Counted from the first letter of the stretch, positions 9,671-22,666 are shown. The stretch is 64,000 bases of DNA from Phanerochaete sordida (GCA_019973155.2 BPQB01000049.1:1-64000); one strand, 5' to 3'. The notes: generated by a model not told the origin, from the letters alone. Translations and numbers: made by a program.

Positions 9671-11812
9671 ATGTCGTTCACGCGAAACCACGAAAACACC
9701 CTCCGCTCTGTCAAAAATGCCTTGGCCCTCGCGGAGACTGAGGATACATGGGACAGAATCGCGGCGGCGCTATCAGCGTTCGAGACCTTATTGCAAGAGT
9801 GCGGCGGCGATATCCCAGGCGAACTTGTGGAGACAATGCGCTCCCTTTCATCACCTATCACCAAGTCAATCATGTCAGAACGTTCTCGCTTGTCTGGTTG
9901 TGGCATGGGCCTTCTCGCCACCGCCGCGAACGAGCTGGGAAAGTCGTTCGAACCCCTTGTCCCCGTGTTCTTTCCCACACTCCTTATCCTCTGCGGCCGT
10001 CCAAACAAGGTGTTCGCCACTCGAGCGAAAGCTTCTCTCATGGCGATCATCCAGCACACACAATCGCCGCATATACTATCAGTCCTCCTCCGTTATGCGA
10101 AAGATAAGTCCACGCCGTTACGGCTAACAGCTGGGGAAGCAGCTCTAGCCTGCTTGCAATGCTTCAACCCCCCAGATCTTCAAAAGGAGTCTCGCGGACA
10201 GGAAGTCGAAGCGCTCATCAAGTGTTTCGCGACCGATGCGAACGCAGAGGTTCGGAAGGTTGGGCGAAGGATCTTTGAGGCGTATTCTACATTAATGCCA
10301 GGACGTGTAGACAGGTGAGCTATCCCTAAACTTCATCGCTGCTACAGCTAATTGTCCTACAGATTCGTTGCTCCGCTTACGCCAATCATGAAGAAGTACC
10401 TCGCTCTAAACACCAAATCAATATCGAACGCGATTGCTCCATCCCACGACGCGACTTATCTCCCTATTTCGGTGGGGATAGGACAACAACATCCCCGTCC
10501 TCATTCAGTAATTGCCGGAAACGAGGGCGAGAGGCCTGGCCGCGATCCCGTAAAGGCCATGCCTATTACGCACAACGAATATATCCGACCATCAAGTCGT
10601 GCTGCGCATGAACGAGCTGCTCCCAGTGCCCCCAAACGGCCGAACAGCGTATTGAACATGACGAGTCAAGACAGTGGCGCTATGCCGCCTCCTGCAGCTA
10701 TTCCAGCACGGCCGCGTCAGGACGGTGCTCCGAGGATTCAGGATGCTGCTGTCCTCCCCTCTCTTCAGGGCCCATCCTCTAATCCTTCTCGCTCGAAAAT
10801 GGGACCCATTAGACCTAGCGCGCAGCTACCTGGTAACACTACACGTCCAGTGACTCCTCAAGACGACCAGCTAGAGCTGCGGCGCACTGCTGGCGGCGCG
10901 CGGCGAGTACTACGAACCGAACCATCCCTCTCAGACAGTCAGCCGTCGACATCTGAGGCACAGGCGAAGTCTGCAGTCCCTCCTCGCAGAGTCGAGCCAG
11001 TGGGCCAGACAAGGGAGCGCACAGTCCCGACGCAGGGCAAGAAACCGCTACTTGCGACCCGAGCTGCTGTTTCCACAACGACACGCGCAACGAAATCCAG
11101 CGGAAACAAACCACCACTTGATCAGCACGCACCAGGCGTGACGACGCGGCCTGGGAAAGTTGGTCGTCCTCCATCGACGCGGGCGAATTCCAACACCTCC
11201 GACGCAGGACAAAGTCGCGTCATCAATAAGAGTTCCAAGCGGACAGCTGACACCGTAAAAGGAAGAGGCCAGCCTTCAACCAATCAGCAGAAGACAATGA
11301 AGTCGAGAGCTCCAGAGCTCGTTCCTCTTCCTCCGTCACGCTCTCACACGCCGGACGCCATGGTCGAGCGGACACGTGCCATCGACAAGACCTCTAACCG
11401 ACATCATGAGACAGCCGGACACATGCTCCCGGAGAGTCACGCAGCTGCGATTAGTACCGCAGGAGAGACTCTACACTACGCGCAAAACGAAGAACTCGAA
11501 GCCGAAGACCATGCAGCGCACGATAGTGCGAGTGCGAGACCCCTCGAGACCCCTTCCTCCGATCAGTATCCCGTCACGCCGCAGGCTCGCGAGTCCCGCA
11601 TGGAAGGCAATACTGTTCAGCAGACACCAATCTCGGCTCTCGTGGAGTCAATTCAACAAGGATTCCTATTCACTTCTGCAGCAGGTTCACTACATACCGT
11701 AGAGGAAGTAGACTCATTCGATAACAGCATGCAGATGGAAGCGATGTTTCCCGCCGTTGAGAATGTTCCAACCTGGGAGTGTAAGCCGTTAGCGTACTCC
11801 AAGCCCTCATAG
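9671..11812 (+). CDS. CLASP N-terminal (TOG/HEAT) domain protein
   Basis: The first 215 residues form a CLASP-N type HEAT/TOG domain. Signals include SRLSGCGMGLLATAANELG, a FEPLVPVFFPTLL helix and CLQCFNPPDLQK, followed by the VAPLTPIMKKYL linker after the intron. TOG domains of this type bind tubulin and support microtubule rescue (family knowledge). Exon 1 is 9671-10314 and the intron is 10315-10362 (GTGAGC...TACAG, frame kept). The second exon is long, low in complexity and rich in Pro, Ser, Thr and Arg, as in microtubule-binding linkers. It ends at a TAG at 11810-11812. A possible donor just before that (GTGTAAGC, about 11780) could replace the last residues by splicing to about 11870 and ending near 11908. 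CLASP orthologues are usually longer, with several TOG domains, so this is a short family member. Confidence 0.82.
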
Positions 11813-12089
11813 ACAGTATCTTGGTATTCGTCAATGTTGTCTGGTAACATCTGCATTTGTGACGTGACAGCAGCCGTTCGAACGCGGGTCTGCCGCCTAG
11901 CGTGACGCACGTCCCAGACACCTCTAGCGCGGCAAAGTCCATCTCGCGTTCGCTCAGTACGACATGTAGCAGCCTAAGCCGCGCGCAGGCAGAGCAACTA
12001 TGCGCAGAGTACCTCGGAAGTAGGGTGGTAAGCTCATACTTCGTATAAACGTACAACAGATAACGAAATACAGGGTAGTAATAGGAAAT

Positions 12090-14957
12090 CTAACGGCTTC
12101 TCTGCGCATTCGCCATCTGGTTGCCCAGCCCTTGCGCAAACCGTGCTCCACGACCGCCACGGGCACCACCGCGAACGCCGCCCCGCTTCTCTCCGCCCCG
12201 CCGGCGTTCGGCGGTTTGCTCTCGTTTGTCTCCTTTCGCGCCGTCCTGCCGGTCGTTCCAGCTGGTGACATTGCCGAGCTTTTGGTCGAGAGTCTTCTCG
12301 TTCTGCTCGACCAAGGCGTTGACCTTGTCTGCCAATACCTGCGCCAGCTGCTGCGACCGCGACATCTCGATGCGATGGAAGACAACGACGTCCGTCTGCT
12401 GGTCGAGCGATGCCGAAAGCTCCTCGCTCCAGATCATCTTGGAGACAATCGACGTGACGGCACGTAGAGGGAGAGAGAATGTACGAGAAAGCAGTGACAA
12501 AGATAGGGTGCTGTAGTGGGGCGCGTAGGTGAAAAGGTAGGTACGAAGGCCCTCCTCTTGGATGCGCCTAGGCTGTCATGTGAGAAACGTGAAGTGCGCG
12601 GAACAGGAAAGTACGCACTTTGCGAGCATCTCCTTGACCGACGTAGCCTCCGGCATGAGGCTCCAGATCTTGATGCTCTGGATGAGATCGCGGCATTTCT
12701 CCCACTGGCCATCCTGCAGAGCTCGGCTAGCCTGCATGATGTGGTCGCGAGTGCTCTCCGGCGGACCAGTAAACACTTGGCGATCGGCGAAGTCCAGCAG
12801 ACGGCGGAAAGACTTGGAAATGGTCTTTCGCTTTTGCTCCTCGCTGTCGATGCTGGCTAAGAGGGGGATCTCGACAAGCATGCTAGACACCAGGAACGCC
12901 GCCTCCAGCAGCTCGGTGTTGATGTGCATGTGGAAGGGCAGCTGACGCTGACGCTCGGCCTTCTCCTGCTCTGGCGTGAGGACTTGGTACCTCTGGGTGT
13001 GGACGCCCTGTGCGAGGAGCTCCTTGACACGCTGGGTGGCGAAAATATCTTGGAGAATCGCCTGCGACTCCTTGATCAGACCGCAGCGGAAGGCGCTGAG
13101 ACCAAGCTGGACGATGGTACGGTTGTACAAGATCTGGGTCGCGACGTCGGCAGAGTGTATTGACTCCTGCAGGTGAGACATCAGTAGCATGTCGCGGGCG
13201 GTGTGGAAGTCGTTGTGCAGAGCGTAGTGGTATATGTGGCAGAGCATAGCACGAGTGCGGAGCAGAGAGTTGCCGGACTTGTAGAGATGAACACAAAGCC
13301 GGTGGATGAGATCCTTCGTGGCAGACTCAGAGAGAAGAATCGACGGTTTAAGATCAGAGACGGCGACCGCAGACTCCAATGCTTGCACAACGGTATCAGG
13401 CTGTACGTCGCGTGAGAATGACCCCTTGCTGAAGTAAAAATGCAACGAACCTTAGAGTAAATATGCTCCAAGCGGCGCATGACGACGCGGCCAAGAGGGT
13501 CATCTTGTTTTGTCTTCTCGTAGAGGGCCTGCGCACGGCAAATGGTGCAGTAGAGACTCTTCTCGTCCTTGAGGCGGTCGACGTATTCGGTGCCGTGAGG
13601 ATCAATGTTTTGCAAGCTCTTCGTGAACTCGTCGTCAAGCCTGTCGACAAAGCTGATGATAGAGCCACGAATCCGGACGGTGTCGCTGGTCTCAGTCTCG
13701 GGCGAACGCTCCGCGAGTTCGTCGTAGTCCTCGGTAGTCTCTTGTATGGAGTACCGTGTGTCCTCAGTAATGATGCCGACAAGCTGGTCAATCTCTTTCT
13801 GAGCCGCGATCCAAAGATCGATCGGCATGTGCGTGGCGACAGATGAGTTGTAGTCGAAGCGGGACGAGATCAGGGCGAGGAGGACGCGAATTCGCTGATA
13901 CGAAGTCACGGAAACCTCGAGCAATTTCTCCAGAACGCGGATTTGCTCAGAGCGGTCTGTGTTCTACGCGCATGCTCAATAACAATGTCCAATAACCTCC
14001 TCGCCGAACTCACCTTTTTGCCGCGAGCTTCCTGAATGGCTTGCAAGTTCTTGAAAATCGTTTCCGGTGTGTACAGGACTGTCTTGCCGCCCTTTCCGAC
14101 GGTCGTGAAGTCTTCGGCATCCTCTTCACCTTCCTCAGCCTTCTTGCCCTTCTTGGCTTTTGGTGCGGAGGGCGCCTCGACGGTAACTGCGGCGGTGTAA
14201 TCACGCTCGAAAGCCTCAGGATCCTAAGAACCGTTCAGATGGCTCGTTCGTTTTACATTGCCGGAAACATACCTCCTGGTACTTCTTGACCTCGGTTTCA
14301 AATTCCTTGATGACCTTCTTGACCTTCTGCTTCATAGCGGTAAGGGCACGAGCATTGCTCGCATTCATCTTTTTCTTAGCCTCCTTCTCTTTCGAGACCG
14401 CAGCATTGAGCGAAGACTCGAGGCTGGCGAGAGTGCGAATGAAGAAGGGGGGAATGGGCTCTGAGACGTTCTGCTGACGCTGCACCATCCTGTACAGCTT
14501 GTCGAACTCTGCTTGACGTTAACCTCTCATGCGAGACACGGCCTGCTGATCACGTACCATTCGAGATTGCCACCCAGTCGTTGATCTTGAGTGCATTGTC
14601 CATCATCTTCCCCGCTGCCTCCATCTCCTCCAGACGCTTGTCCTTCGCGCTCTTCACGACCCGCTTGCCCTCCTCCTCGTCAGAGCTTTCCTCGTCGTCC
14701 TCCGTGCGCAGGAAGCGCGACTTCTTCTTGCCCTTGTCGTCCTCATCTTCGGACATCTCGCTCTCGTCTTCGCTTTCGCTCTCTGAATCATCGCTGCTGT
14801 CGGAGTCTCCTGCACCACGGAGGAACCGGGACATGGCGGGCTTGCCTGCGGGGGCAGCGGGCTTCGGGGTCTCGTCCTCGCTAGACATGAGCTCCTCCTC
14901 GGACGAGGACTCGCTCTCACTGTCGGAGTCGCCAGCTTGCCTGAAGAAGCGAGACAT
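12090..14957 (-). CDS. NIP1: Eukaryotic translation initiation factor 3 subunit C
   Basis: This is a core eIF3 subunit that links the 40S ribosome to eIF1 and eIF5. Six exons give 872 residues: 14957-14558, 14508-14273, 14223-14014, 13963-13451, 13400-12619 and 12567-12090; all phases agree. The N-terminus has the eIF3c pattern of MSRFF and MSRFL repeats embedded in acidic serine clusters (probable CK2 sites). The middle is the helical eIF3c/8 N-terminal domain. The C-terminal half holds the PCI domain ([28 protein letters not shown]) and ends in a Gly/Arg-rich tail. The length matches fungal orthologues. It is convergent with the CLASP-like gene. Nothing looks abnormal. Confidence 0.95.
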
Positions 14958-15250
14958 GTTGTGCTGTAGGCGGCGGGGAACAGGGGAGGTGTGTTGGGCG
15001 GTGAGCTCTTCGCCGCCGCTGTGGGAGTCGACTCTGAAGGGTCAAAAATTAGAGTTTGGGGCGCTTGTGGATTTCTGCCATAGCTCGCCAAATATGGGAC
15101 TTATCTCGGAAATGCTGCAGGAAATCGTCTCGGCCCAGAATCTCTCACTCTCGTCTGGCTGGTCACTGAGCTAAGACGATACACATCTAACAAGCCTATT
15201 ATACACTGCTCGTCGCGCATCACAGAAGTTCGATTTCTCTCCGGTCGTGC

Positions 15251-15979
15251 TCAAGCCACAAAAATGGCCTCAGGACCAGCAAACGTCGCCAGATATTCCT
15301 TCCTACGCGGGTTCGTGTCGGTTTCCGGGCCTCGATAGTGCGCGATCCACTTGGGCTCATCCTGCAGATACACTTCAGCCAAATCTATGCTCAAGCAGGG
15401 ATCCATGGACCTAGTTACCTTGAAAAGCCGCATCATCTTCACGGATTCGCCGTCGTCCAAGCTAAACCGATGGTAGATCCCTGCAGGAAGGACGAGTAGG
15501 TCTCCGCCATGAACATGAACACGAATCCATGTGTCCGTGGGCAACTCTGTGTTCGAAGAAGGTCAGAATGGCATGCCTGGCAGCAAGTTCTGCCCCGCTT
15601 ACCTCGGACATCGAAGTACGCGCCTCCGCGAAGGGCATAACGAATCTCCTCATCATCATGCATATGCCTGTCAAAGCCTTTGGGTCATTGCCTACTCGTG
15701 AAGGCTGATGTCAACGACTTACTCCTTCCATACCGTGGCCATTGCGTTGCTGTAGTTCTCTCCCAGAGTGCTCCTGCTAGACTCGATGACGTCGCGATTC
15801 TTGTACTCTCGCTCCCTTGCAACTTGATCAATCTCCTCCTGCCATTTGTCTTCTTGATCTACAGGTATAGACCAGTGCAGTACTCCCATTGATTTCAGGA
15901 CGGATGGCTCGACCTGGCGCCCGGAATCATGAGGAAGTGTCGGATCGCCATCGCGGTTGTCGTAGTAGTATGCTCGCAT
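15251..15979 (-). CDS. ADI1: Acireductone dioxygenase (methionine salvage)
   Basis: Oxidises acireductone to the 2-oxo precursor of methionine and formate in the Fe form, or in an off-pathway reaction in the Ni form. Three exons (15979-15723, 15667-15603, 15546-15251) give 205 residues. The cupin metal site is visible: [10 protein letters not shown] supplies the HxH and Glu ligands and [13 protein letters not shown] the later part of the barrel. The protein has the normal length. The first ATG in frame (15979) begins MRAYYYD, as in orthologues. The splice junction before HMHDD falls immediately upstream of the metal ligands. Confidence 0.95.
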
Positions 15980-16232
15980 AGTCAATGGTGTGTCTCAAGG
16001 TGTGTGGGAGTAGGAACGAAGCACGCAGAAAGCGTGCACATTTCGGAGACTGATACATGATTCATCTCACGAATTCCCATCACTGCACAGCATCATATGC
16101 TCGTCGCGGTCACATGAATTGGCGTCACGTTACGAACAATATACAGAATTTACAGTACATACATATTGTACGCCACCTGGAAGATGTGATGTGGTATATG
16201 ATGGCGCGGAACGTTTACCCTTAGAGTCCGTA

Positions 16233-17248
16233 TCAATGGTGCGTCTTCCTGTATTGCTCCGCGAGGTATCTGATAAACCACGATTAGTACAACGATATTG
16301 TCCGCAAAGCTGTAAATACTTACCCTTCACCAGACCAGAGTGTCAGGAGACCAACAGAGACAGCGGAAACAAGTCGACGGTCCCATCGAGGAGCGTCCCA
16401 GTGCTTGTATGCGAAGAATCCCACAGAACCGAGGATAGCCGTATTCACTAGACAATGTACGTTAGCTCGCAACAATGTAGCGTGGATGAGATGGCGTACC
16501 GAGACCCAAGAGACCTCCAAGCACACCGGGGCGTAGCAAGTTTTCGCGTGCCACGCGGTACAGTGCAGCGCCTTCAGCGCGTGCCTTGCGTTCCTCTTCC
16601 TGGCCCGCAGGAGTCTCACGGTATTTCTCGGCAGCATAACCCTCTACTCCGAGGATCGTCAGAGCGGCGGCAGCAGCCGAGCTCAGGAAGCGGGTATCAC
16701 GACGAAGGGAGGGCTTGGTGTAGAGCGCGTAACTAGCCCAAGACAGAAGTCCAAGATTAACTATTCGACGCGTCAGCCCCTGAGCAACAATACAGCGGAA
16801 TAGCGTCATACCGACACCCAGGAGGCCGCCAGCAACACCTGGTCGCAGGAGGTGATGCTTCGCGACGTTCCACAGGTAAAGGCCCTCCTCCTCTGCGTCG
16901 TGCGCGTACCTCTTCGCGGCATCGGCTGCACGGCCGCCGCGCGAAGGCCCGGAGCCTGACGTGTTATGGGGCACTCCACCAGAGATAGGTTGAGGAGTAG
17001 GCTGGATGGGCACGTCGGCGGTGGACGTGATGGTCTCCGGGTGCTGCTTGAAGTCGGGCCCGACGATGTTCAGCTTCGCAGCATCGTCAGCGATGTTGTC
17101 TTGCGACGGCGGCTCGGTGGTCAGGAGAGAAGGGTCAGGCTTAGGCTGTCGGCGGTGGTTAAGTTCGCTGTCTCAACGGCTGCGGGGACGTACGCACCTG
17201 CTGAGCAGCCGAGGGAGCGTTGTGGGCGGCGACGGACGCGTAGGACAT
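16233..17248 (-). CDS. OM14-like mitochondrial outer-membrane protein
   Basis: Five exons (17248-17198, 17145-16812, 16760-16500, 16447-16324, 16269-16233) give 251 residues. The C-terminal two thirds consist of two related halves. Each starts LLRPGV-GGLLG, continues V-N into a hydrophobic helix, then R-DTR or R-DRR, an Ala/Leu-rich helix, and ends in EGY-AE-Y. Both halves carry a phase-1 intron at the same Gly-Val junction. The pattern matches the OM14 C-terminal domain, whose yeast member spans the outer membrane and helps dock ribosomes and carriers (family knowledge). The N-terminal 100 residues are polar and probably cytosolic. The assignment rests on motif recall, so function remains moderately certain. 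Confidence 0.72.
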
Positions 17249-17680
17249 GGCGAGGCAAGGGAGAGGAGAAGACTGGGTGCGAACGAAGCTTTAGATCTGG
17301 ATGGCTTCGGACGGCGGACGGGCGCGTTTATGTACGAGGAGGAGGAGGTGATGTCATTGGAGCGACCGTCAGCCTGCCAGAATTGGAAGGTCCAGTTATC
17401 ATCTCGAACGCTCCCGAGTCCCGGCCGCGTCGACCTCGGCCGCGGTGCACCGATTGCCGTCTTTCCCTCATGTCTACATCCTTCAGAACAAATGCGAATT
17501 ACCTACAGTACGTGAGTTATGCACAGCGCGGAACTAGGGTATCATCAACTAATCAAAAAGAAATGAACCTGGGACGTGCGAAAGAATGAGGGTGGCATGC
17601 TCGGGGTAAGTGAGTGGTATCGAAGCTAGAAATGAACAGACAGCGACAGTCAAACATGGCTCCTGGCTGCATACCATAAC
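17249..17680. other. Intergenic region upstream of the OM14-like gene
   Basis: This 432-bp gap holds the promoter side of the OM14-like gene and the 3' side of the CLIP gene, both on the minus strand. I see no supported gene, RNA or repeat. An open frame spanning 16966-17589 on the plus strand is antisense to OM14 exons and is rejected. Confidence 0.6.
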
Positions 17681-20600
17681 CTAGAAAACATCCAAAGAGT
17701 GTGGGCAGTTAGCCGCGGTATGACCGTGTTCTTCACAGTCTTCGCAGAAAAGGTCGTCGATAGCGCTCTTCTTCAAGAAGTCTGACGCACTGCCGACGCT
17801 AAGCGGCCTGTCCTCCTTGAGCAGATCGCACGTGAAGATATCGTGTCCCGGTTTATCGCATATTTCGCAGACATCCTCGCCGCCACTACGACTTGCAGAG
17901 TCTGACATAGCGGAATCTGGGCGGGAGGATATTGACGAGGAGACGGAAGATAGGGAAGGTGTCGCAGACGACCTCGCGTCCTCTGAGGGCCCTTTCGAAG
18001 ACTTCTTCTGGCTCTTGGCGAGTCGCTCTTGCAACCGTGAGACTTCCCGCTCCAACTCGTCCTCGCGGTAGATCTGTAACACTGTGAGCGCAAATTTAGG
18101 AGCCGCTCAGGGTGAAAACGAACCTTTGATTCTATCAAGCTCTCCAGTTCGCCAATCTCTTTGTTGAGCTATCAAACGAAGTCAATCACCTGTCACTATA
18201 AACAGAGTGCATGACCTACGTCGTGTACTGCACGAGCACTCTTCATCTCCGCCTCGGACAGACGCTTACGCATCTGTTCGAGTTCGGACTACGCGTGGTC
18301 AGTAGTAGCACCACATAGCACCAGTGAAGTATACACACCTCGTATTTGCCCTTCATCTCACGCATGGTCTTTTGCAATGCTGCAAGATCGTCAGGCTCGC
18401 CGTTCAAGGCAGCCTCCTCAGCCTCAAGCGCTTGCTCCTCGCGGAGTAGTGTCTGTTCGACATTATCCTCAAGAGTCTTCATGTCCTCCCGGAGCTGGTC
18501 GGCTTCTGAAAGCAGAAGCTTGTTCTCCGACTCCAGCACCTTAGTGCGTTGCGCCGCCTTGGTGTTCTCCAGCTGAAGCTCTTGAATAATGTGCCTGAGA
18601 TACAATGAGCGATATCGCGCGATTCGAATAGCAGATAGAACCTACTTGAGGCCTTTGATTTCCTCCCTGGCGGCATAGAGGTCCTGCTTCGATGGCGAGG
18701 CAGTAACAGAAGATTTCTTCACTTCTTCCGCGCCATTGACAGATTGCTCGCGGTTGAGTTTCTTACGAATGGTCTCGAGCTCCGCGTTCCGCTCCTCCAG
18801 CTGAATGCGGAGAGTTGCTGCATTCTCGCGTTCGCGTGCCAATTCCAGCTCGCGTTCCTTGCATGTACGCTCAAGCTGCGACGATATGAATTAGTAAGAT
18901 TTCCTTGGGGTGAATAGTTACGCACATCGGTCTTTTCTGCTTTGATAAGTTCGTATTCGCCATTAAGGGGACGAGGCATACGCTGCGGCGACTTGATGGC
19001 ACCAGCTGCTACGGCAATGCCCTCAAGGTCCTGCAAGGTCCGACATATGTCAGAATAGCTTGGAACCGAACGTGCTACGAAGCTTACCGCAATTTCTGCC
19101 CTTAGACCCTCGATCTCAGCTCTAGCGTTCTCGAGCGCCACAGTGTTTTCGCGAAGGGCTTCCTCGATCTCGGCGACCCTGGCGCGTGCGCCCTCCTCAG
19201 ACTTGACCACGCGCTCGATCTCTTTCTGGCTCTCCAGAAGCTCCTGGCGGATGGCGTCTTCGCGCTCTTTGTACTGCATGAGGCGTTCGCGGCCAGCGTT
19301 CTCCTCGCGTTCGGTCGCCGCTCGCGCATCTTCGAGCAGATCCTCGAACGTGCCCAGCTTCTTCTGCAAGTGCTGCACTTGCTCGCGGAGCGACTCGTTG
19401 TCGATTTCGAGAGCGGTCGTGGCTTGACGTGCCATGGTTGAGGGTGAGACCGGACGAGCCTGCGCTTGAAGCTGCTCCTGCAAAGATGCGATGAAGTCTT
19501 CCATCTCGTACCTGCGCTGATCAGCGGCACTAAGGCGTTCCTCATAGAGAGCAATCGTTTCCTGTTGGTGGTGTAGCTCTTTAGCTGGCGCGGGAATCAC
19601 CACGAACCCCGAAGTGACTTGCCTGACCCGCTTTGCGTAGTTCGTCCACCTGACCACCAAGCTCGCGACGTTCTTCCTCAAGCTCAGCGTAGGCCTTCTG
19701 GACCCTGGCCTCAAGAACGGCAATTTCAGCGTTCTTCGCATCAAGAACAGCATCGTTCTCGCTCTGCTGGCCCTCTTTCGCGTCGATGAGCTCCTTGAGC
19801 TGCGCGGCCAACACCTCCTTATCATCCAGCTTCGACTGCAGATCCCGCAGTCGCGCCTCGCCGTCGCCCTTTGCCTTCTCGATGTCTTGGACGCTCTGCT
19901 CCAGTTGACGTTGCAATGCTTCGATAGTCGACTCTTTCTCACTGAGAGATCGCTCGGACGCCCGTGCCGACGCTTCGAGCTCGGATGTGCGGGACTGGCC
20001 TTGTTCACGTTCTTGCTTGAGCGAAGCGAGACGCGCGTTGAGAGACGACACCGAAGCCTCAGCTGTACCTAGACTAGACAGCAGGCGCTTGTTCTCGTCT
20101 TCCAAAGCATCGAGCCGTGATTGCAGCCTGTCGTTCTGTAGCAGCAGCTGCTGAAGCTGCATCTCCGCGCCATTCGATATGACAGACGCGGACGAGGCCG
20201 GCCGAGCAACTCTGTCAATCATATCCTGTATGGCTCGTTGATTGATGGAGAGATCTGTGAGTGCTCCTCCGGCTGAACGGACAGGGTCGTTGAGCGAAAC
20301 AGATGGTGACCGACGCGCCATGGCCGATGGGGAAGGGGGTGGAGGCATGGAGGCAGTACTTGACAGACGAGCGCGAGGGGTGTTCATTGTCCGGCTCCGT
20401 GTAGGAGTTCCCGTAGGAGGCCCCATCGTACCAGCAACGCGGCCTGCTTTCGGGGTGAATGGCGACCCCCCAATACGAGGAGGGGAGGTGAGTCCAAAGC
20501 TTGGCTGGATGGGAGAAGCGATTCGCCTCGCTGAGGTGGGACTACTGACCGCAGATCTGCTTGGGCTGCTTGCCCCAGTAACCCGGTTGTTCAATTGCTT

Positions 20601-21651
20601 CGCGGTCATGCCGACATACTTGGATGCGCGAGATCCAGGTGTAATCATAGACTCCATGCCCGCCTTCCTGCCCGGCGTAACGGCATTTCGAGAAGTTATA
20701 GTCGCTGTTCTTGTACGCGCTGCTGGCGCGCCGCCACCGGGAGTACGTCGTCCCGATGACGCCGAAGGCGTGGCCCTACCGCTGGAAAGTCCAGGAGTTA
20801 CACGTCCACTCGAAGTCCTGCGACCATTCGCGCTGGTCGAGGCGGGAAGAGATGGAGTGGCACGCCCTGGGATTGAAGGAGTAGCACGACCATTTCGGGA
20901 TGACGCGACGGAAGAAGGTCTCGAGATTGACCCCGCGCCCACGGTAGGAGCGGATAGCTTCGACGGCGCGATGAACACGCCGCAGTTCGGGGCACAGGAA
21001 AAGTATCGCTTTCTGTTTAGTTGCGTCAGAGGATCCTTGTGATTGTAGTGCACGCGGCGAGATGAGCCAGATCGCGTGTAGAACTCACCCTTTTACAGAG
21101 CCATCGTTCTTGCCTTTGCCCGCGAATCCGCCACCGAGTTCGACCCCAGCGAACTGGCCCGACTTCCCCTCAATCTCTCCAAGGAACCGCAGCGTGCCCT
21201 CAAACCCGAGAGACTCGATGCGCACGTTATCACCGATGTCGAAGGTGCGCCCAGCGCGACTGGAGCTTCTAGTAAATACATCACTGGTGCGACTCGCAGG
21301 CCTGGGTGGAGGTTGCTTTGAACCAGATGTACTCCGCGCAGCAGAGCTTAGGGCCGACGAAGATGACGCTACGGAGGATGGGCGACCAACAGCGGAACTA
21401 CGTCCTGACAGAGGCATGTGCTGCATCGAAGGGGAAAGCGCGTCCGATCCGCCTAAGCTAGAGCGGTGGCTGGCAGGGTCATTGGCCCTTAGAGCCTCGG
21501 CGAAGGCTCTAGAGGCGAAGTCATCGTCTGGTAGGGAGGCCGGATGATGAACACTGGAGGATGAACGCGGTCTCCCCGGAGTAGGAATATGGCTTGTTCT
21601 ACCTGGAGTCGGGATGCCAGATGTACGACCCTTTGCTGGGGTTGTCGACAT
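17681..21651 (-). CDS. CLIP-170 family microtubule plus-end protein (CAP-Gly, coiled coil, two zinc knuckles)
   Basis: Nine exons (21651-21089, 21012-19623, 19561-19088, 19030-18926, 18875-18646, 18594-18339, 18288-18220, 18168-18124, 18073-17681) give 1,174 residues. A basic Ser/Pro-rich leader precedes one CAP-Gly domain with the GKNDGS signature (spanning the exon 1/2 junction). A second long Ser/Pro region and an extended coiled coil (about residues 330-1040) follow. The C-terminus has two zinc knuckles, CEICDKPGHDIFTC and CEDCEEHGHTAANC. The architecture matches metazoan CLIP-170 and fungal Tip1/Bik1: CAP-Gly binds EB1 and tubulin tails, the knuckle binds dynactin or Lis1. The intron after exon 2 uses a GC donor (CAG|GCAAGT); the only in-frame alternatives keep the GC donor. 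It is divergently paired with the bL34m gene. Confidence 0.93.
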
Positions 21652-21881
21652 AGATAGCTCCAGGCTAGGATCGGAAGTGAAAGCAACGTTAAGGAGTGCA
21701 GGAGACCAACGACAAGAAGGAGAGTCCGGTAGAGGGAAATACGTATTCTCGAGCCAAGCAACCTTGAAGCGGACGCAGACCAACTCCCTCTCGCGTGATC
21801 CGTGACCGCGATGTGACGTGCTCGCGGGCTGCTCTTTCCTCGTGTCACGCTCGGAGTTGTCTTCAGCTTTCGCCAGGTCGC

Positions 21882-22253
21882 ATGCCTCGCATCCCGCTCC
21901 AGCTCTCTCGCCTGATCGCGCGGGGCCCGACGCCCCTCCCGCGGCCAGCGGCGCCGGCGGGCCTCGCCCTATTGCCCAATGTCGTCCCGACAAGCCTTTC
22001 GCTTTTCAACCGACCACTTCCGTTCATGCGCCTAATGCCCAACCTCACCACATTCGCGATACCGTGGTCCGCGCCCTCGCTTGCATCTACGATACTGCAA
22101 CAGGTGCGCTTTGGTGCAAGAGGTACAGAGTACCAGCCATCGCAACGAAAGCGCAAGCGCAAGCACGGATTCCTCGCGCGGAAGCGCACCGCTACCGGAC
22201 GGAGGGTTCTCGCACGGAGGTTGGAGAGAGGCAGGAAATTCTTGTCTCACTAG
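21882..22253 (+). CDS. Mitochondrial large-subunit ribosomal protein bL34m
   Basis: An uninterrupted 123-residue reading frame. The C-terminal 45 residues are a canonical bL34: [17 protein letters not shown], then [17 protein letters not shown]. The N-terminal 75 residues are Arg/Pro/Leu-rich with few acidic residues, as expected for a mitochondrial targeting extension. The ATG at 21882 is followed by [14 protein letters not shown], a plausible presequence. It shares a 230-bp divergent promoter region with the CLIP gene. It is intronless, unlike most neighbours. Confidence 0.92.
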   Translation: MPRIPLQLSRLIARGPTPLPRPAAPAGLALLPNVVPTSLSLFNRPLPFMRLMPNLTTFAIPWSAPSLASTILQQVRFGARGTEYQPSQRKRKRKHGFLARKRTATGRRVLARRLERGRKFLSH

Positions 22254-22666
22254 GACATGCACACATGGAGAAGGTGTGTCCACTCTTAGCTGCTCTCCTG
22301 AATCTTATTTATCACCCCACTTCAGAGTGCCTGAGTTGTCTATCCACCACACCTCGCACATTCCGCAACTGCCAAGCCCACACCAACTTTACTTCGTCCT
22401 CCCTAGAGATTTACCAAGTTACTCAGCATATCGATAGCTCAGCGCCACAATCAGGCGACCATGCTCTATCCCCTACTCATTGCCGTATACTTGGGTAGAA
22501 GAGTGGGTTTAGGCGGCTTGATGGCAAACGTAGAGGGTTTCGACCCGCCTTGAAATGCGGACAAAACATTAGTTGCAAAATAGTGCTGTACATGGGGATA
22601 TATCCAAAGCTGTGTCCCGTTTCAAGAAATTCGATGCAACCGCTAACTCGCTGTCCTATTTCACCG
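22254..22666. other. Convergent 3' region
   Basis: This 413-bp stretch lies between the ends of the bL34m gene and the Mgs1 gene, which converge. I see no gene, repeat or RNA in it; it should hold both 3' UTRs. Confidence 0.6.

Noticed and set aside
20242..21042. 266-residue plus-strand reading frame
   Set aside because: It is antisense to exon 2 of the CLIP gene and reflects its biased codon use.
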